Shown in pieces: positions 1-8,427 of a stretch of 40,997 nt of DNA. A program made the position numbers and the translations under genes. The notes below the pieces were generated by a model. It was not told the DNA's origin. It made no database searches and saw only the letters and a program-made list of their open reading frames with translations. How positions within the stretch are numbered: the stretch's first letter is position 1; each line of letters begins with the position of its first letter. The stretch spans positions 1-40,997 of the forward strand of contig NZ_JADEXY010000019.1 in assembly GCF_015206885.1 (NCBI RefSeq), in the 5' to 3' direction. The stretch is from Microcystis aeruginosa LEGE 91341. Its GTDB lineage: Bacteria; Cyanobacteriota; Cyanobacteriia; Cyanobacteriales; Microcystaceae.

Positions 1-142
1 GGGTGATGGGGAAGTGGGGTGATCGGGAAGTGGAGCATTTGGCTGAAATTTCCCTAAACCCCTAAACCCCTAAATCCCTATCACCCTGACTCCTAAATCC
101 TGAATTATGTCCCCAGCAACAAACTTTTTCAGTAAATCCTAA
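1..142. repeat. Low-complexity intergenic repeats
   Basis: The stretch has G-rich direct repeats (GGGGAAGTGGGGTGAT type) followed by C-rich CCCTAAA-type repeats. It ends in a short motif, AACTTTTTCAGTAAATCCT at 123-141, that recurs with small changes at 19242, 19346 and 23606. No gene is visible here. It lies beyond the 3' end of the minus-strand SGNH gene. Confidence 0.55.
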
Positions 143-1081
143 TTAAAAAACCTTTTTGATTGCCTCGGTCAGTTTTTGACTGATTAACTCGTTACCGTCT
201 CGACTGAGATGAATATTATCGATATAGAGGGAATCAGGATTAGGATGAGCTTGAAAAATGGGCAGAAAATCTAGATAAAAAATCTGCTGGTTGCTGGTGA
301 AATCCGCTAGTCTTTGACGGGCTTTTAATTCATAATCTCGCCCCTGTTTTTGAGCTTCGCGAATGAGGGGGGTAATAGCGATAATTAAACGGGCTTGATT
401 AGTCTGAGCAAGGGCTTGAATTTGGGCAAGAGCGGTTAAATTATTGCCCACTCGATCGCCTCCTTCTTGCACTGGTGGTAGGGGAGGATAACGCTTAAAA
501 TATCGATCGTAAAATTCGATTAAAGCTAAAGCTGGCCGACGAGCGGGATAATTAATTTCTCGTCCCACCACCGCCGAACTAGGAGCTAAAGCGAACAGAT
601 CATCGGTGTTCATTAATAACACAATCACCTGAGATTGAAAGGTGCCGAAACGTCGCAGATAGGCCGATTGATTGCGCGGTCCCCACGAATTAGCCGAAGC
701 ATTGAGAACTTCCACTGAACCCGTCAGATTCTGGCCTAAATTTTTGGTGATTAAAGCAGCAATGGTCTCTTTTTGATCTGTCCACCAGGAGCCATTAGCG
801 ATCGAATCACCGATTAACATTATTCTCGTCGTCTCTGGAGGCCGTTGGGGTGTAATCGGATCGCTGCGCATCGAATACTGATTAACGGCGATAAAATTGG
901 AAAATCGGCGCGTTTGTTGATTAGGAGCCAAAAGATAGCCAATTTCGGCATCAGCTTTGTAAATAAGCGGATTACCGAACCCGAAGACAATTCTTAAAAT
1001 AGCCTCAAGGAGAAGGCCAAGAGCGAAAAGAACGCCTAGAATGATTAAAGACAGCCGAATGATACCAATTTCTAATAACAC
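143..1081 (-). CDS. SGNH/GDSL hydrolase-like protein, membrane anchored
   Basis: This 312-residue protein has a strongly hydrophobic N-terminus (about residues 5-35), so it is likely anchored in the membrane with its catalytic part outside. The SGNH family signature is visible: block I LIGDSIANGSWW near residue 90 with the nucleophile Ser, an Asn in NASANSWG near 127, and a C-terminal DNIHLSRDGNE carrying the Asp-His pair. Family members are esterases, lipases or O-acyl transfer enzymes on glycans; the substrate cannot be told from sequence. It points away from the next gene and stands alone. The ATG is preceded by an AT-rich stretch without a strong Shine-Dalgarno. Confidence 0.75.
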   Translation of the reverse strand: MLLEIGIIRLSLIILGVLFALGLLLEAILRIVFGFGNPLIYKADAEIGYLLAPNQQTRRFSNFIAVNQYSMRSDPITPQRPPETTRIMLIGDSIANGSWWTDQKETIAALITKNLGQNLTGSVEVLNASANSWGPRNQSAYLRRFGTFQSQVIVLLMNTDDLFALAPSSAVVGREINYPARRPALALIEFYDRYFKRYPPLPPVQEGGDRVGNNLTALAQIQALAQTNQARLIIAITPLIREAQKQGRDYELKARQRLADFTSNQQIFYLDFLPIFQAHPNPDSLYIDNIHLSRDGNELISQKLTEAIKKVF

Positions 1082-1163
1082 GGATAGATGAGAGTTCGCT
1101 AATTTATGATCCTAAAGTGTCTCATACTTTCCACATCCATCTCATGAAAAGGAGTTAAGAGCA

Positions 1164-1298
1164 ATGTCAGACTTAAATCGTGGCATCATGAAATTCGAGG
1201 GAGCCGATAAACCGGCAGTAGTGGCGATATCGTCGATTATCGTTATCGGTAGTATTATTGCTCTGATTCTTTGGGCAATGAAAGTCGCCTACATCTAG
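1164..1298 (+). CDS. Small single-helix membrane protein (44 aa)
   Basis: This short reading frame of 44 codons has a good ribosome site (AAAGGAG, about 9 bases before ATG). It encodes a polar N-terminal 17 residues (MSDLNRGIMKFEGADKP) followed by one hydrophobic helix of about 22 residues and a short aromatic tail. The shape fits the one-helix proteins that accompany photosystem or NDH complexes in cyanobacteria. I do not recognise it firmly; a Psb35-type or similar assembly factor is one possibility. It lies between two larger genes on opposite strands and appears to have its own promoter region. Confidence 0.6.
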   Translation: MSDLNRGIMKFEGADKPAVVAISSIIVIGSIIALILWAMKVAYI

Positions 1299-1464
1299 TT
1301 AACTAGAATAATTTCCCTCACTTTTTGCCATCACTCGGTTTAAATTTCTGGCCATCACGATCTCACCTCTTGTCCCCTTGAGCCTGTAGGATAGGGTCAA
1401 GGGAGAAATTGCTAGTTCCCTCTATTGCGCTTGCTAGTCACACTCGACTCGAAACAGATCATCG

Positions 1465-3456
1465 ATGAGCAGATCAACTTCTGTTTTAACAGAACTGTTG
1501 CAGTTACTCCCCCAATGGCGATCGCAGATGTACTTCAAAGCATCCCTGACCGCGTTATCCCACGCCATGGAGGATCAGGTTTTAGCGGAAGACGATCAAC
1601 CATTAGTGATTGCCAGTTTTCAGCGTGAGCGCTTTTATCGTCAAGAGGCCCATCGCTACCGACGCATTGCCCACAAAAGTGGGCAAGTTTACGTTTTGTC
1701 CGCCCCAGAAACCGATTTTAAGCATAGTTCCGACGTTTACGAGACGATCGCTTTTCAACCGGACGACAGTTTAGCCCAAGAATGGCATCTAGTGGTTATC
1801 AGTCGCCATTATGCTAGTTGTTTAATCTGTCGGGAACGAACCCATCTGGTAGCCGAAGGGGAAAATAGGGCAGCTATGGATAATAATCGCCGTTTTGAGG
1901 GGATTTGGACGAGCGATCGCCATGTGAGTCAACAGGCGGCCCAAATTCTTTTAAATCATATTCTCGATTATCGTCCCGAACTGGCGGACAAAATTAGGCG
2001 CGCTCAAGAAGAATACCTGATCTGTGAACTGACGGACAGGGATCATCAAGAGGAACCGGATCCCTTTGTCCAGCGATTGGTCACTTATTTGCAAGCGGGA
2101 CAGTATAAACTGCTGAAAGCCAATCGTTCCCTGGCATCGAAAGAACATAAGGAAAGACTGATCAACTCGGTGACAGCGGCGATCCGTCGTTCCCTCGATC
2201 CGGAAGATATCCTCCAGGTGGCAGTGCGGAAATTGGGCGAGGGATTAGGGGTCTGTCGCTGCGTGGTCTATCGTTGTAAGGAAGCCGACATTAACGCCAC
2301 CATCGAACACGAATTTTTAAACTCCGGCATTAGTTCCATCAAAGGACAAAAATGGCCCCTGAAAAATAATCCTCTGTTTCAGGAAGTGCTGGAATTGAGA
2401 GAATCCCTGAAAATCGAAGACGCTATTCACGATCCCCGTCTCCCCGGGGATTCCATTCAAAATCTGGTGCGGGAATGTTCCATCTATTCTTGGTTATTAG
2501 TGCCGATTTTTTACCAAAGTCGTCTCTTGGGAATGTTGGAACTGCATCACTGTGGACCCTATACCACCACTTGGAAAAGCGAGGATGTCGCCCTGGTGGA
2601 CGCGGTGGCCACTCAAATCGGAGTCGCCCTCATTCAAGCCGAAGCCTACGCTAATTTACAGGATTTAAATGAACAATTAGCCGCTCTCGATCGCACTCGT
2701 TCTAATTTAGTCGCCATTACCGGCCATGAATTACGCACCCCCCTGTCCACCATTCAAGTCTGTCTAGAAAGTTTGGCCTCGGAACCGGATATGCCGGCGG
2801 AAATGCGCCAAATTATGCTTGATACTGCCCTGAAAGATGCGGAACGAATGCGTAAATTAATCCAAGATTTTTTAACTCTTTCTAGGTTAGAAAGTGGCCG
2901 GGTTAATTGGAATCCTGAAGCTTTATCCTTATCGGAATGTGTGGAATTAGCCATCAGTCATGTTCACGCCCGCAATCTCGACAACGACACCCCAAAAATT
3001 AGCAATCTTGTCCCCCCTAATCTGCCCTTTGTTTTAGCCGATGGCGAGTGGTTAGTGGAATTACTCTCCAAACTTCTCGATAATGCCTGTAAGTTTACCG
3101 GACGGGAGGGAAATGTCTCGATCGAAGTCGCTTCGGGAAAACCAAAAACTCTAGAAGTAACTATTTCTGACACCGGACGCGGGATCGAACCCAATCGTTT
3201 AGAACAGGTTTTTGATCGCTTTTACCAAGAGGAAGGAGCCCTGCGACGCAGTGCCGGGGGAACCGGTTTAGGACTGGCTATCTGTCGTCAGATCGTTAAT
3301 GGTTGGGGCGGCGAAATTTGGGCAGAATCCCTAGGCAAAAATCACGGCAGTCAGTTTCATTTTACTATTCCAATATTTAAAGATAAAACTAACGATAATC
3401 CCCAAAATACCGCTCCGAAAAAATCCTCCCGTCGTCCTGCTAGTAAACGTAAATAG
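1465..3456 (+). CDS. DICT- and GAF-domain sensor histidine kinase
   Basis: This is a 663-residue soluble sensor kinase without a membrane segment. The N-terminal 190 residues match the cyanobacterial DICT sensory domain (conserved LVIASFQRERFYRQE, WHLVVIS). A GAF-like domain spans about 235-395. The HisKA H-box GHELRTPLS has the phosphorylated His at 421. The ATPase domain carries the N box LLDNACKF, the G1 box DTGRGIEP, the F box FDRFYQ and the G2 box GGTGLGLAIC. The C-terminus is a short basic, Ser/Pro-rich tail. No response regulator is adjacent, so its partner is unknown. DICT domains are typical of cyanobacterial light or redox signalling; the actual input is not shown by the sequence. 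Confidence 0.9.
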   Translation: MSRSTSVLTELLQLLPQWRSQMYFKASLTALSHAMEDQVLAEDDQPLVIASFQRERFYRQEAHRYRRIAHKSGQVYVLSAPETDFKHSSDVYETIAFQPDDSLAQEWHLVVISRHYASCLICRERTHLVAEGENRAAMDNNRRFEGIWTSDRHVSQQAAQILLNHILDYRPELADKIRRAQEEYLICELTDRDHQEEPDPFVQRLVTYLQAGQYKLLKANRSLASKEHKERLINSVTAAIRRSLDPEDILQVAVRKLGEGLGVCRCVVYRCKEADINATIEHEFLNSGISSIKGQKWPLKNNPLFQEVLELRESLKIEDAIHDPRLPGDSIQNLVRECSIYSWLLVPIFYQSRLLGMLELHHCGPYTTTWKSEDVALVDAVATQIGVALIQAEAYANLQDLNEQLAALDRTRSNLVAITGHELRTPLSTIQVCLESLASEPDMPAEMRQIMLDTALKDAERMRKLIQDFLTLSRLESGRVNWNPEALSLSECVELAISHVHARNLDNDTPKISNLVPPNLPFVLADGEWLVELLSKLLDNACKFTGREGNVSIEVASGKPKTLEVTISDTGRGIEPNRLEQVFDRFYQEEGALRRSAGGTGLGLAICRQIVNGWGGEIWAESLGKNHGSQFHFTIPIFKDKTNDNPQNTAPKKSSRRPASKRK

Positions 3457-3567
3457 GGGATGGTTGCCCGTTTAGTTTTGGCTCTTTACTCGTGACTTCC
3501 TATTCCTTTTCTTCATCAAAAACTAAACAAAAAAGCATTAAAAAAGAAGCATCCAATCCCCAGCATA

Positions 3568-3573
3568 TATAAT
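3568..3573 (+). promoter_or_regulatory. Candidate -10 box for argG
   Basis: A perfect TATAAT lies about 45 bases upstream of the argG start codon, within an AT-rich gap of 162 bases. No convincing -35 hexamer is seen, so this is a guess from position and consensus. Confidence 0.35.
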
Positions 3574-3618
3574 AAACTTAAAAGAGTAATCAATTAGTCG
3601 TTTTTAGGTGAAAAAATT

Positions 3619-4824
3619 ATGGGACGTGCCAAGAGAGTGGTTTTAGCTTATTCCGGAGGAGTCGATACTTCCGTCTGTATTCCCTATCTCAAACAAGAAT
3701 GGGGAGTAGAAGAAGTGATTACCCTAGCCGCCGATTTAGGACAGGGAGACGAATTAGGACCGATTCAAGAAAAGGCTCTGCGCTGCGGAGCGATCGAATC
3801 CTTAGTGGTCAATGCTCAGGAAGAATTCGTCAAAGAATACGCTTTTCCCTCAATTCAAGCTAATGCTCTCTACGAAAATCGTTATCCCCTTTCTACCGCC
3901 CTGGCTCGTCCTTTAATCGCTAAATTATTAGTAGAGGCCGCCGAGAAATACGGGGCCGATGCCGTCGCTCACGGTTGCACCGGCAAAGGGAATGATCAAG
4001 TGCGTTTTGATGTGGGCATTATGGCCCTTAATCCTAGTTTAAAAGTTCTCGCTCCCGCCAGGGAATGGGGCATGAGTCGGGAAGAAACCATCGCCTACGG
4101 GGAAAAATTCGGGATCGAGTCTCCTGTGAAAAAATCCTCGCCTTTTAGTATCGATCGTAACCTGTTGGGGCGCAGCATTGAAGCAGGTCCCTTGGAAGAT
4201 CCGATGACGGAACCCCCGGAAGAAATCTATTTAATGACCAAAGCGATCGCCGATACTCCCAACGAGCCGGAATACGTCGATATCGGTTTTAATCAGGGGA
4301 TTCCTGTCAGTTTAAACGGAGAAAATCTCGATTCTGTCACGCTAATTAGTCAATTAAATGACCTAGTGGGTAAACACGGTGTTGGTCGGTTAGATATGAT
4401 CGAAAACCGGGTAGTGGGAATTAAATCCCGAGAAATTTACGAGGCCCCGGCTTTATTAGTTTTAATTGATGCTCACCGGGATTTAGAAAGTTTGACTTTA
4501 ACTGGAGATGTTACCCAATATAAACGGGGAATTGAAGAGACCTACGGACAGTTGATTTATAAAGGATTGTGGTACAGTCCCTTAAAGGAAGCGATCGATG
4601 CTTTTATCCTCAAAACCCAAGAACAGGTAACGGGATCGGTGCGAGTGAAACTGTTTAAAGGTAACGCTAAAGTGGTCGGTCGTCAGTCAGTCAATTCTAT
4701 CTATTCTCCCGATTTAGCTACCTACGGGGCCGAGGATCAATTTGATCATAAAGCTGCTGAAGGTTTCATCTATGTTTGGGGATTACCCAGCAAAGTTTGG
4801 GCCGAAAAAACTAGAGGGAAGTAA
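3619..4824 (+). CDS. argG: Argininosuccinate synthase
   Basis: The enzyme joins citrulline and aspartate with ATP to form argininosuccinate, the penultimate step of arginine synthesis, in the cytosol. The 401-residue length is normal. The N-terminal P-loop AYSGGVDTS is at residues 9-17, and further family blocks include [13 protein letters not shown] and the [15 protein letters not shown] region. The start is supported by its position immediately before the P-loop strand and by GGTGAAAAAATT upstream. The gene is monocistronic; two hairpin repeats lie 57 bases beyond its stop and may end its transcript. Confidence 0.97.
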   Translation: MGRAKRVVLAYSGGVDTSVCIPYLKQEWGVEEVITLAADLGQGDELGPIQEKALRCGAIESLVVNAQEEFVKEYAFPSIQANALYENRYPLSTALARPLIAKLLVEAAEKYGADAVAHGCTGKGNDQVRFDVGIMALNPSLKVLAPAREWGMSREETIAYGEKFGIESPVKKSSPFSIDRNLLGRSIEAGPLEDPMTEPPEEIYLMTKAIADTPNEPEYVDIGFNQGIPVSLNGENLDSVTLISQLNDLVGKHGVGRLDMIENRVVGIKSREIYEAPALLVLIDAHRDLESLTLTGDVTQYKRGIEETYGQLIYKGLWYSPLKEAIDAFILKTQEQVTGSVRVKLFKGNAKVVGRQSVNSIYSPDLATYGAEDQFDHKAAEGFIYVWGLPSKVWAEKTRGK

Positions 4825-4881
4825 TCAACAATCCTCCCCTAAGTAAGTGGGTGTTAATTCAGATTCCCCCAGCGATCAACA

Positions 4882-4949
4882 CCCCCCTTATCAAGGGGGG
4901 AAGGGGGGATCAGTACCCCCCTTATCAAGGGGGGAAGGGGGGATCAGTA
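4882..4949. repeat. Two tandem 34-bp hairpin repeats
   Basis: Two perfect 34-bp copies (4882-4915 and 4916-4949) each contain the palindrome CCCCCCTTATCAAGGGGGG, an 8-bp stem with a 3-base loop, followed by AAGGGGGGATCAGTA. They sit downstream of argG and immediately before the truncated xisH. They can form strong hairpins in RNA of either strand and so may act as a terminator, although no T-run follows. Confidence 0.8.
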
Positions 4950-4953
4950 CCCT

Positions 4954-5292
4954 TATAAAATTAAATATAAAGATGCTGAATTATTTGCTGATTTAGCAGC
5001 AGAAAAACCTCTGGCTGCTGAAAGAAATGGACGTAAAATTGTTGTAGAAATCAAAAGCTTTTTAAGTCCCTCACCTATGAGAGATTTTGAAATAGCGTTA
5101 GGACAGTATATTTTATATCGAAATTTAATCAGTCTTACCGAACCAGAATATCAAATTTATCTAGCCATTAAAGACAGCATTTATGAAAATTTTTTCCAAC
5201 GAGAATCAATTCAGGCTATTGTGAAAATAAATCAATTACTTTTGCTGGTTGTTGAGATGGAAAAGGAGAAAATTTTACAATGGATAGACTAA
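4954..5292 (+). pseudogene. xisH: xisH, 5'-truncated
   Basis: The frame from 4954 to the stop at 5292 encodes about 112 residues matching the XisH family, named for the fdxN-element excision controlling factor (DLAAEKPLAAERNGRKIVVE, EIKSF, DFEIALGQYILYR, ILQWID). XisH proteins are about 138 residues long and start MPAKD; the first 25 or so residues are missing. The homology stops abruptly where the 34-bp hairpin repeats begin, so the repeats mark the break. An internal ATG at 5077 would give only 71 residues. The end overlaps xisI by 13 bases, the usual pairing. Confidence 0.8.
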
Positions 5293-5621
5293 AAAAATAT
5301 CGCAATGCCATTAAAAAAGTATTAACAGAATATCACGAATGGGTTTCTGGTTCTGCTAATTTAGATCAAGAAAGTTGTCTGGTTTTTGACGAGATACATG
5401 ATCAGTATTTTTGGCTTTTTATGGGTTGGGAAGGCAAGAAAAAAATCAGGAATATTCAAGTCCATATTAGGATTAAACATGAGAAGATTTATATTGAGGA
5501 GGATTGGACAGAGGAAGGTATCGCTACGGAATTATTAAGGGAGGGTATTTCTAAAGAAGATATAGTTTTAGCTTTTTACGATCTGGAAACTCGTAAGTTA
5601 ACTGGGTTTGCTGTGAGTTAA
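5280..5621 (+). CDS. xisI: XisI protein
   Basis: This intact 113-residue protein matches the XisI family (MDRLKKYRNAIKKVL at the start, then DQYFWLFMGWEGKKKI, IYIEEDWTEEGIA and the late block GISKEDIVLAFYDLETRKLT). XisH and XisI were described as factors needed for excision of the Anabaena fdxN element, but they are widespread in cyanobacteria that lack that element, often in many copies. Their XisH half resembles PD-(D/E)XK nucleases. Here the XisI start overlaps the damaged xisH, so it may be expressed without a working partner. Confidence 0.9.
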   Translation: MDRLKKYRNAIKKVLTEYHEWVSGSANLDQESCLVFDEIHDQYFWLFMGWEGKKKIRNIQVHIRIKHEKIYIEEDWTEEGIATELLREGISKEDIVLAFYDLETRKLTGFAVS

Positions 5622-5731
5622 GTTATCGGTAAATCTTGCCTGGAAATCTGAGGTTGATAAAAGAAGCTTAAAGGAGCTATTTTGTTACTTTTGAACCAGT
5701 TTATCCCTATGGGTAACAAAAATTTGAGTTA

Positions 5732-5894
5732 TAAGTAGTTGGACAAAAGTAAAGTTAACTGTGGGGTAAGGAGTCAGGAGTCAGGAGTCAGTACCGATGA
5801 AAAAATTTTCACCACCAGAGATGAAAGAGGTTTCAAGAATTGCGGCAATTTACATTTCTTAAGATAGACAACAGAATTTATGTCCGACTACTTA
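5732..5894. mobile_element. MITE-like element with 17-bp inverted repeats
   Basis: TAAGTAGTTGGACAAAA at 5732-5748 is mirrored by the inverted sequence at 5878-5894 (15 of 17 match). This bounds 163 bp with no coding frame. Both ends are next to TA-rich sequence, as for Tc1/IS630-type TA target sites. Inside is a 7-base tandem repeat (GGAGTCA, about 5770-5790). This looks like a non-autonomous element; the parent transposase is not in the window. Confidence 0.55.
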
Positions 5895-5931
5895 ATTATA
5901 ATATCTCTATAAACCAGCATAAAAAAAGCTT

Positions 5932-6318
5932 ATGGCTATTTCAATTACTTTAACTTTACCTGATGAGATTTTTACTCTAGCTCAATCCTTAGCCCATTCA
6001 ATTAACCGTGATCTTAATGATATATTAGTAGAAGCGATCGCTTTTTCTATTAGTCCCAATTATCAAGGCGAAAAAATCTCATCCCTAAATTCATTATCAG
6101 ATGAAGAAATTATCAAATTAACTCAATTACAAATGGCATCAGAACAGGATCAAAGATTAAGCGAGTTGCTCAATCAACAACAAGAGAGGGATTTATCAAC
6201 CTTTGAAAATACGGAACTTTGGTCATTAATGCAAATTTATCAAATCAACTTGTTAAAGAAGTCTCAAGGATTAAATGAAGCGGTTAAAAGAGGATTAATT
6301 TCACCCTTAGAAGCATGA
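5932..6318 (+). CDS. Small CopG-like protein upstream of an HNH stump
   Basis: This 128-residue protein begins MAISITLTLPDEIF, a beta strand followed by two predicted helices that resembles a ribbon-helix-helix start. The rest is acidic and helical (LSDEEIIKLTQLQM, LLNQQQERDLSTF). Related small proteins often sit directly before HNH nucleases in cyanobacteria (recollection, not checked). Here its stop overlaps the ATG of such a nuclease in ATGA, and that nuclease ends after 24 codons. It may be an antitoxin or immunity-like partner; that is inference. Confidence 0.6.
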   Translation: MAISITLTLPDEIFTLAQSLAHSINRDLNDILVEAIAFSISPNYQGEKISSLNSLSDEEIIKLTQLQMASEQDQRLSELLNQQQERDLSTFENTELWSLMQIYQINLLKKSQGLNEAVKRGLISPLEA

Positions 6319-6389
6319 ATCCTAACCCTATTCCGGACTATATTAAAGATAAAATTCGCCAACAAGCTAATACTAAATCTGGTTATTAA
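6315..6389 (+). pseudogene. HNH endonuclease, N-terminal stump
   Basis: An ATG overlapping the previous stop (ATGA) opens a frame of 24 residues beginning MNPNPIPDYIKDKIRQQA and closing at TAA. This matches the typical start of small HNH nucleases, which would continue with an RCGYC-type zinc or metal motif. Here the frame ends KSGY-stop, just where the first conserved Cys would be. The catalytic part is absent downstream. Confidence 0.55.
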
Positions 6390-6789
6390 AAACTGATTAT
6401 TTATTCCCCCTTTTGCATGAGTGCCTCTCCTTTATAAGTAGCCTATACTCAACGGATTTAGTATAATTGCTGATTGTCGGTATTCCTGCAAATGTGAGAT
6501 GCAACAGGTCAATTTATTGCGGGGGAACCTAGGAGCGAAGGTGATAATTTCGGTCAAAGAAATAAGTAGAGGTAGAACCTCGCTTATCTGCGTTGCAAGC
6601 TATAACCTTACAACGAGTCAAAAATATTTATATAACCTAAAACTATCTTAAATATAAAAAACCATAATAAATGATGATTAAATAACCCTTGACTTCCCCC
6701 CCCCTTGTGATAGCTTCGGTTGTAGGATATTGGCGCAAAACTAGCGTTAAATATGATCATAATTCTGTCCTATTACTGTCATCAAATCC
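6390..6789. other. 400-bp gap without a gene
   Basis: No credible reading frame or RNA gene was found. The stretch has GC-richer islands (6500-6600) and an AT-rich part (6620-6690) followed by a run of C at 6698-6706. On the minus strand near 6409-6430 there is GGAGAGGCACTCATGCAAAAGG, almost repeated at about 19261-19289, which suggests remains of a dispersed element. Confidence 0.4.
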
Positions 6790-7494
6790 ATGAAAAAATT
6801 ACTGACAATTTTAACCCCTTTGACTCTGATGGGGTTAGCCGGGGTTGCTCCTGCTCAAGCGGCAATAGTAGCTGGTTGGAATTCATTTAATGCCGCTACT
6901 GCAACCTATCCCAAAGCGGCGGATACTATAGGTGCGAATATAACCAGCACGGGGTTAAACACTGCTGGGATAGATCGCCAGGTTCAGTCAGATTTCGTCT
7001 TGGGTTCTAATGTTAGTACATCGCCGGGTCGGTGGAATGGAAATAGTACTGTTAATACCAGCCAATACGTCGAATTTGCCGTACAACCTGGTGCAGGTTT
7101 TCAAGTCGATTTTACTGACTTGCAACTCAATGCGCAGCATGATGAGACGCAGCTAGATTTAGTCTTGCGCTCTAGTGTTGATGGGTTCACCAATAATTTA
7201 GGGACAACAGTTAGCCTAACAAATAGCTTTAATACCTACAGCTTTGACCTAAGCAGTTTAGCACCCCAAACCGGCCCGGTGCAGTTCCGTCTCTATGGAC
7301 TGAATGCTAATTCATCTGTTGTCTTCTTCCTTGGTGCAAACTCTGCTAATGTTGCCGGGGGTGGGTTTGTGGCTCTTAATGGGGATATCACTCCTACTGG
7401 TGGCGGTCCTGTATCAACCCCGGAACCTAGTGGTATAGTGAGTGTAATCGCTGTTGGTGCGTTGGGTGCCGCTTCCCTTCGTCGTCGGGGATAA
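6790..7494 (+). CDS. PEP-CTERM sorted secreted protein
   Basis: This 234-residue exported protein has a signal peptide (about residues 1-25, ending APAQAA) and a C-terminal PEP-CTERM signal: STPEPSG, a hydrophobic helix, then SLRRRG. The middle is a beta-rich, Asn/Ser/Thr-rich domain without a known catalytic motif. PEP-CTERM proteins are delivered by exosortase and usually end up in the envelope or exopolysaccharide. No exosortase gene is nearby. Expression likely ends near the hairpin at 7508-7532. Confidence 0.85.
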   Translation: MKKLLTILTPLTLMGLAGVAPAQAAIVAGWNSFNAATATYPKAADTIGANITSTGLNTAGIDRQVQSDFVLGSNVSTSPGRWNGNSTVNTSQYVEFAVQPGAGFQVDFTDLQLNAQHDETQLDLVLRSSVDGFTNNLGTTVSLTNSFNTYSFDLSSLAPQTGPVQFRLYGLNANSSVVFFLGANSANVAGGGFVALNGDITPTGGGPVSTPEPSGIVSVIAVGALGAASLRRRG

Positions 7495-7507
7495 ATTATC
7501 CTTGGCA

Positions 7508-7532
7508 GGGGCAACTACAGAGGGATTGCCCC
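7508..7532 (+). terminator. Hairpin after PEP-CTERM gene
   Basis: GGGGCAA and TTGCCCC form a perfect 7-bp stem with an 11-base loop, 14 bases past the stop. No T-run follows, so it may be a dispersed palindrome rather than a true terminator. Confidence 0.4.
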
Positions 7533-7579
7533 GATATCCTATCATCAATTTTAGATTTGATCACCAGTTAGTCAACATT

Positions 7580-7801
7580 ATGTCATACAAAGATATTATT
7601 ACCATAGAACCGGGAAAAAGGAGCGGAAAACCTTGTATTAGAGGAATGAGAATTACTGTTTATGATGTTCTCTCCTATCTGGCTTCGGGAATGACTTATG
7701 AAGAAATTTTAGAAGATTTTCCTTACTTAACCAAGACGGATATTTTAGCCTGTTTGAGTTATGCCGCCGAGCGTGAACGTCAAACCATTTTAGTTAACTA
7801 A
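7580..7801 (+). CDS. DUF433 antitoxin
   Basis: This 73-residue protein has the DUF433 pattern: an N-terminal IEPGKRSGKPCIRGMRITV followed by a helix-turn-helix-like part (VLSYLASGMTYEEILEDFP, TKTDILACLSYA). DUF433 proteins are commonly the antitoxin or DNA-binding half of pairs with DUF5615 PIN-like proteins. The ATG at 7580 places the family start correctly. The last base of its TAA stop is the first base of the next ATG, so the two are translationally coupled. Confidence 0.88.
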   Translation: MSYKDIITIEPGKRSGKPCIRGMRITVYDVLSYLASGMTYEEILEDFPYLTKTDILACLSYAAERERQTILVN

Positions 7802-8133
7802 TGAAGTTACTTTTTGATCACAATTTATCACCTCGCTTAGTTAGTCTATTAGTTGATATTTATCCCGATTCAAATCATCTTTACTTGCTGGGATTAGACC
7901 AAGAATCTGATTATTATGTCTGGGAAATCGCTAAAATACAAGACTATATTATTGTCACTAAAGATTCGGATTTTAATGAATTACTAATTCTCAAAGGTTT
8001 TCCGCCTAAAGTAATTTGGATTCGTTTGGGAAATTGCTCTACTAAAACTATAGAATCATTGTTAAGAGATAACTACGAAGCTATTTTATCTTTTGAGGGA
8101 GATCAAAATCTTGGTATCATCGCTTTATCCTAA
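7801..8133 (+). CDS. DUF5615 PIN-like toxin
   Basis: This 110-residue protein has the DUF5615 pattern: MKLLFDHNLSPRL at the N-terminus with the first acidic residue, and IVTKDSDFNELL with a central Asp pair, consistent with a PIN-like nuclease fold. It is the second gene of the pair with DUF433, sharing a base in TAATG. The likely role is an RNase toxin held in check by the upstream protein. A decayed relative of this family lies at about 31226-31305. Confidence 0.88.
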   Translation: MKLLFDHNLSPRLVSLLVDIYPDSNHLYLLGLDQESDYYVWEIAKIQDYIIVTKDSDFNELLILKGFPPKVIWIRLGNCSTKTIESLLRDNYEAILSFEGDQNLGIIALS

Positions 8134-8427
8134 TCCTTTGAGATTCGGAGCAAGTGTTCGCTTGTTTACATGGCTCTTCTCGACCTTGTGTGATAAGTTT
8201 AAATTATATAAGAGTGATCGATCTTTGTGTCCTTTGTGTCTTTGTGGTTCGTTTCACTCGGTCTTGCGTAGCGAGCGCGTTGCGACCGCCCGCAGGACTG
8301 TATCTTAGAATACATTTTACCCACCAAACCCAAGAGAGCCCAAATTCTTGGGACAAGTGACTGAAGCTACTTGTCTATACCCAATATAAAAAACGGTCTC
8401 CCTAAACCAGTTGCCAAAATCGCCGCC
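8134..8427. other. 294-bp gap with dispersed short repeats
   Basis: No gene is seen. It contains a TTTGTGTCCTTTGTGTCTTT tandem-like motif (about 8226-8245), a common intergenic repeat type, and a small palindrome CCCAAATTCTTGGG at 8339-8352. A TTG start at 8371 would extend the next gene by 19 codons but has no support. Confidence 0.4.

Noticed and set aside
8093-8360. Short plus-strand frames after the DUF5615 gene
   Set aside because: They run over low-complexity TTTGTGTC-type repeats and lack a ribosome site or any family match.
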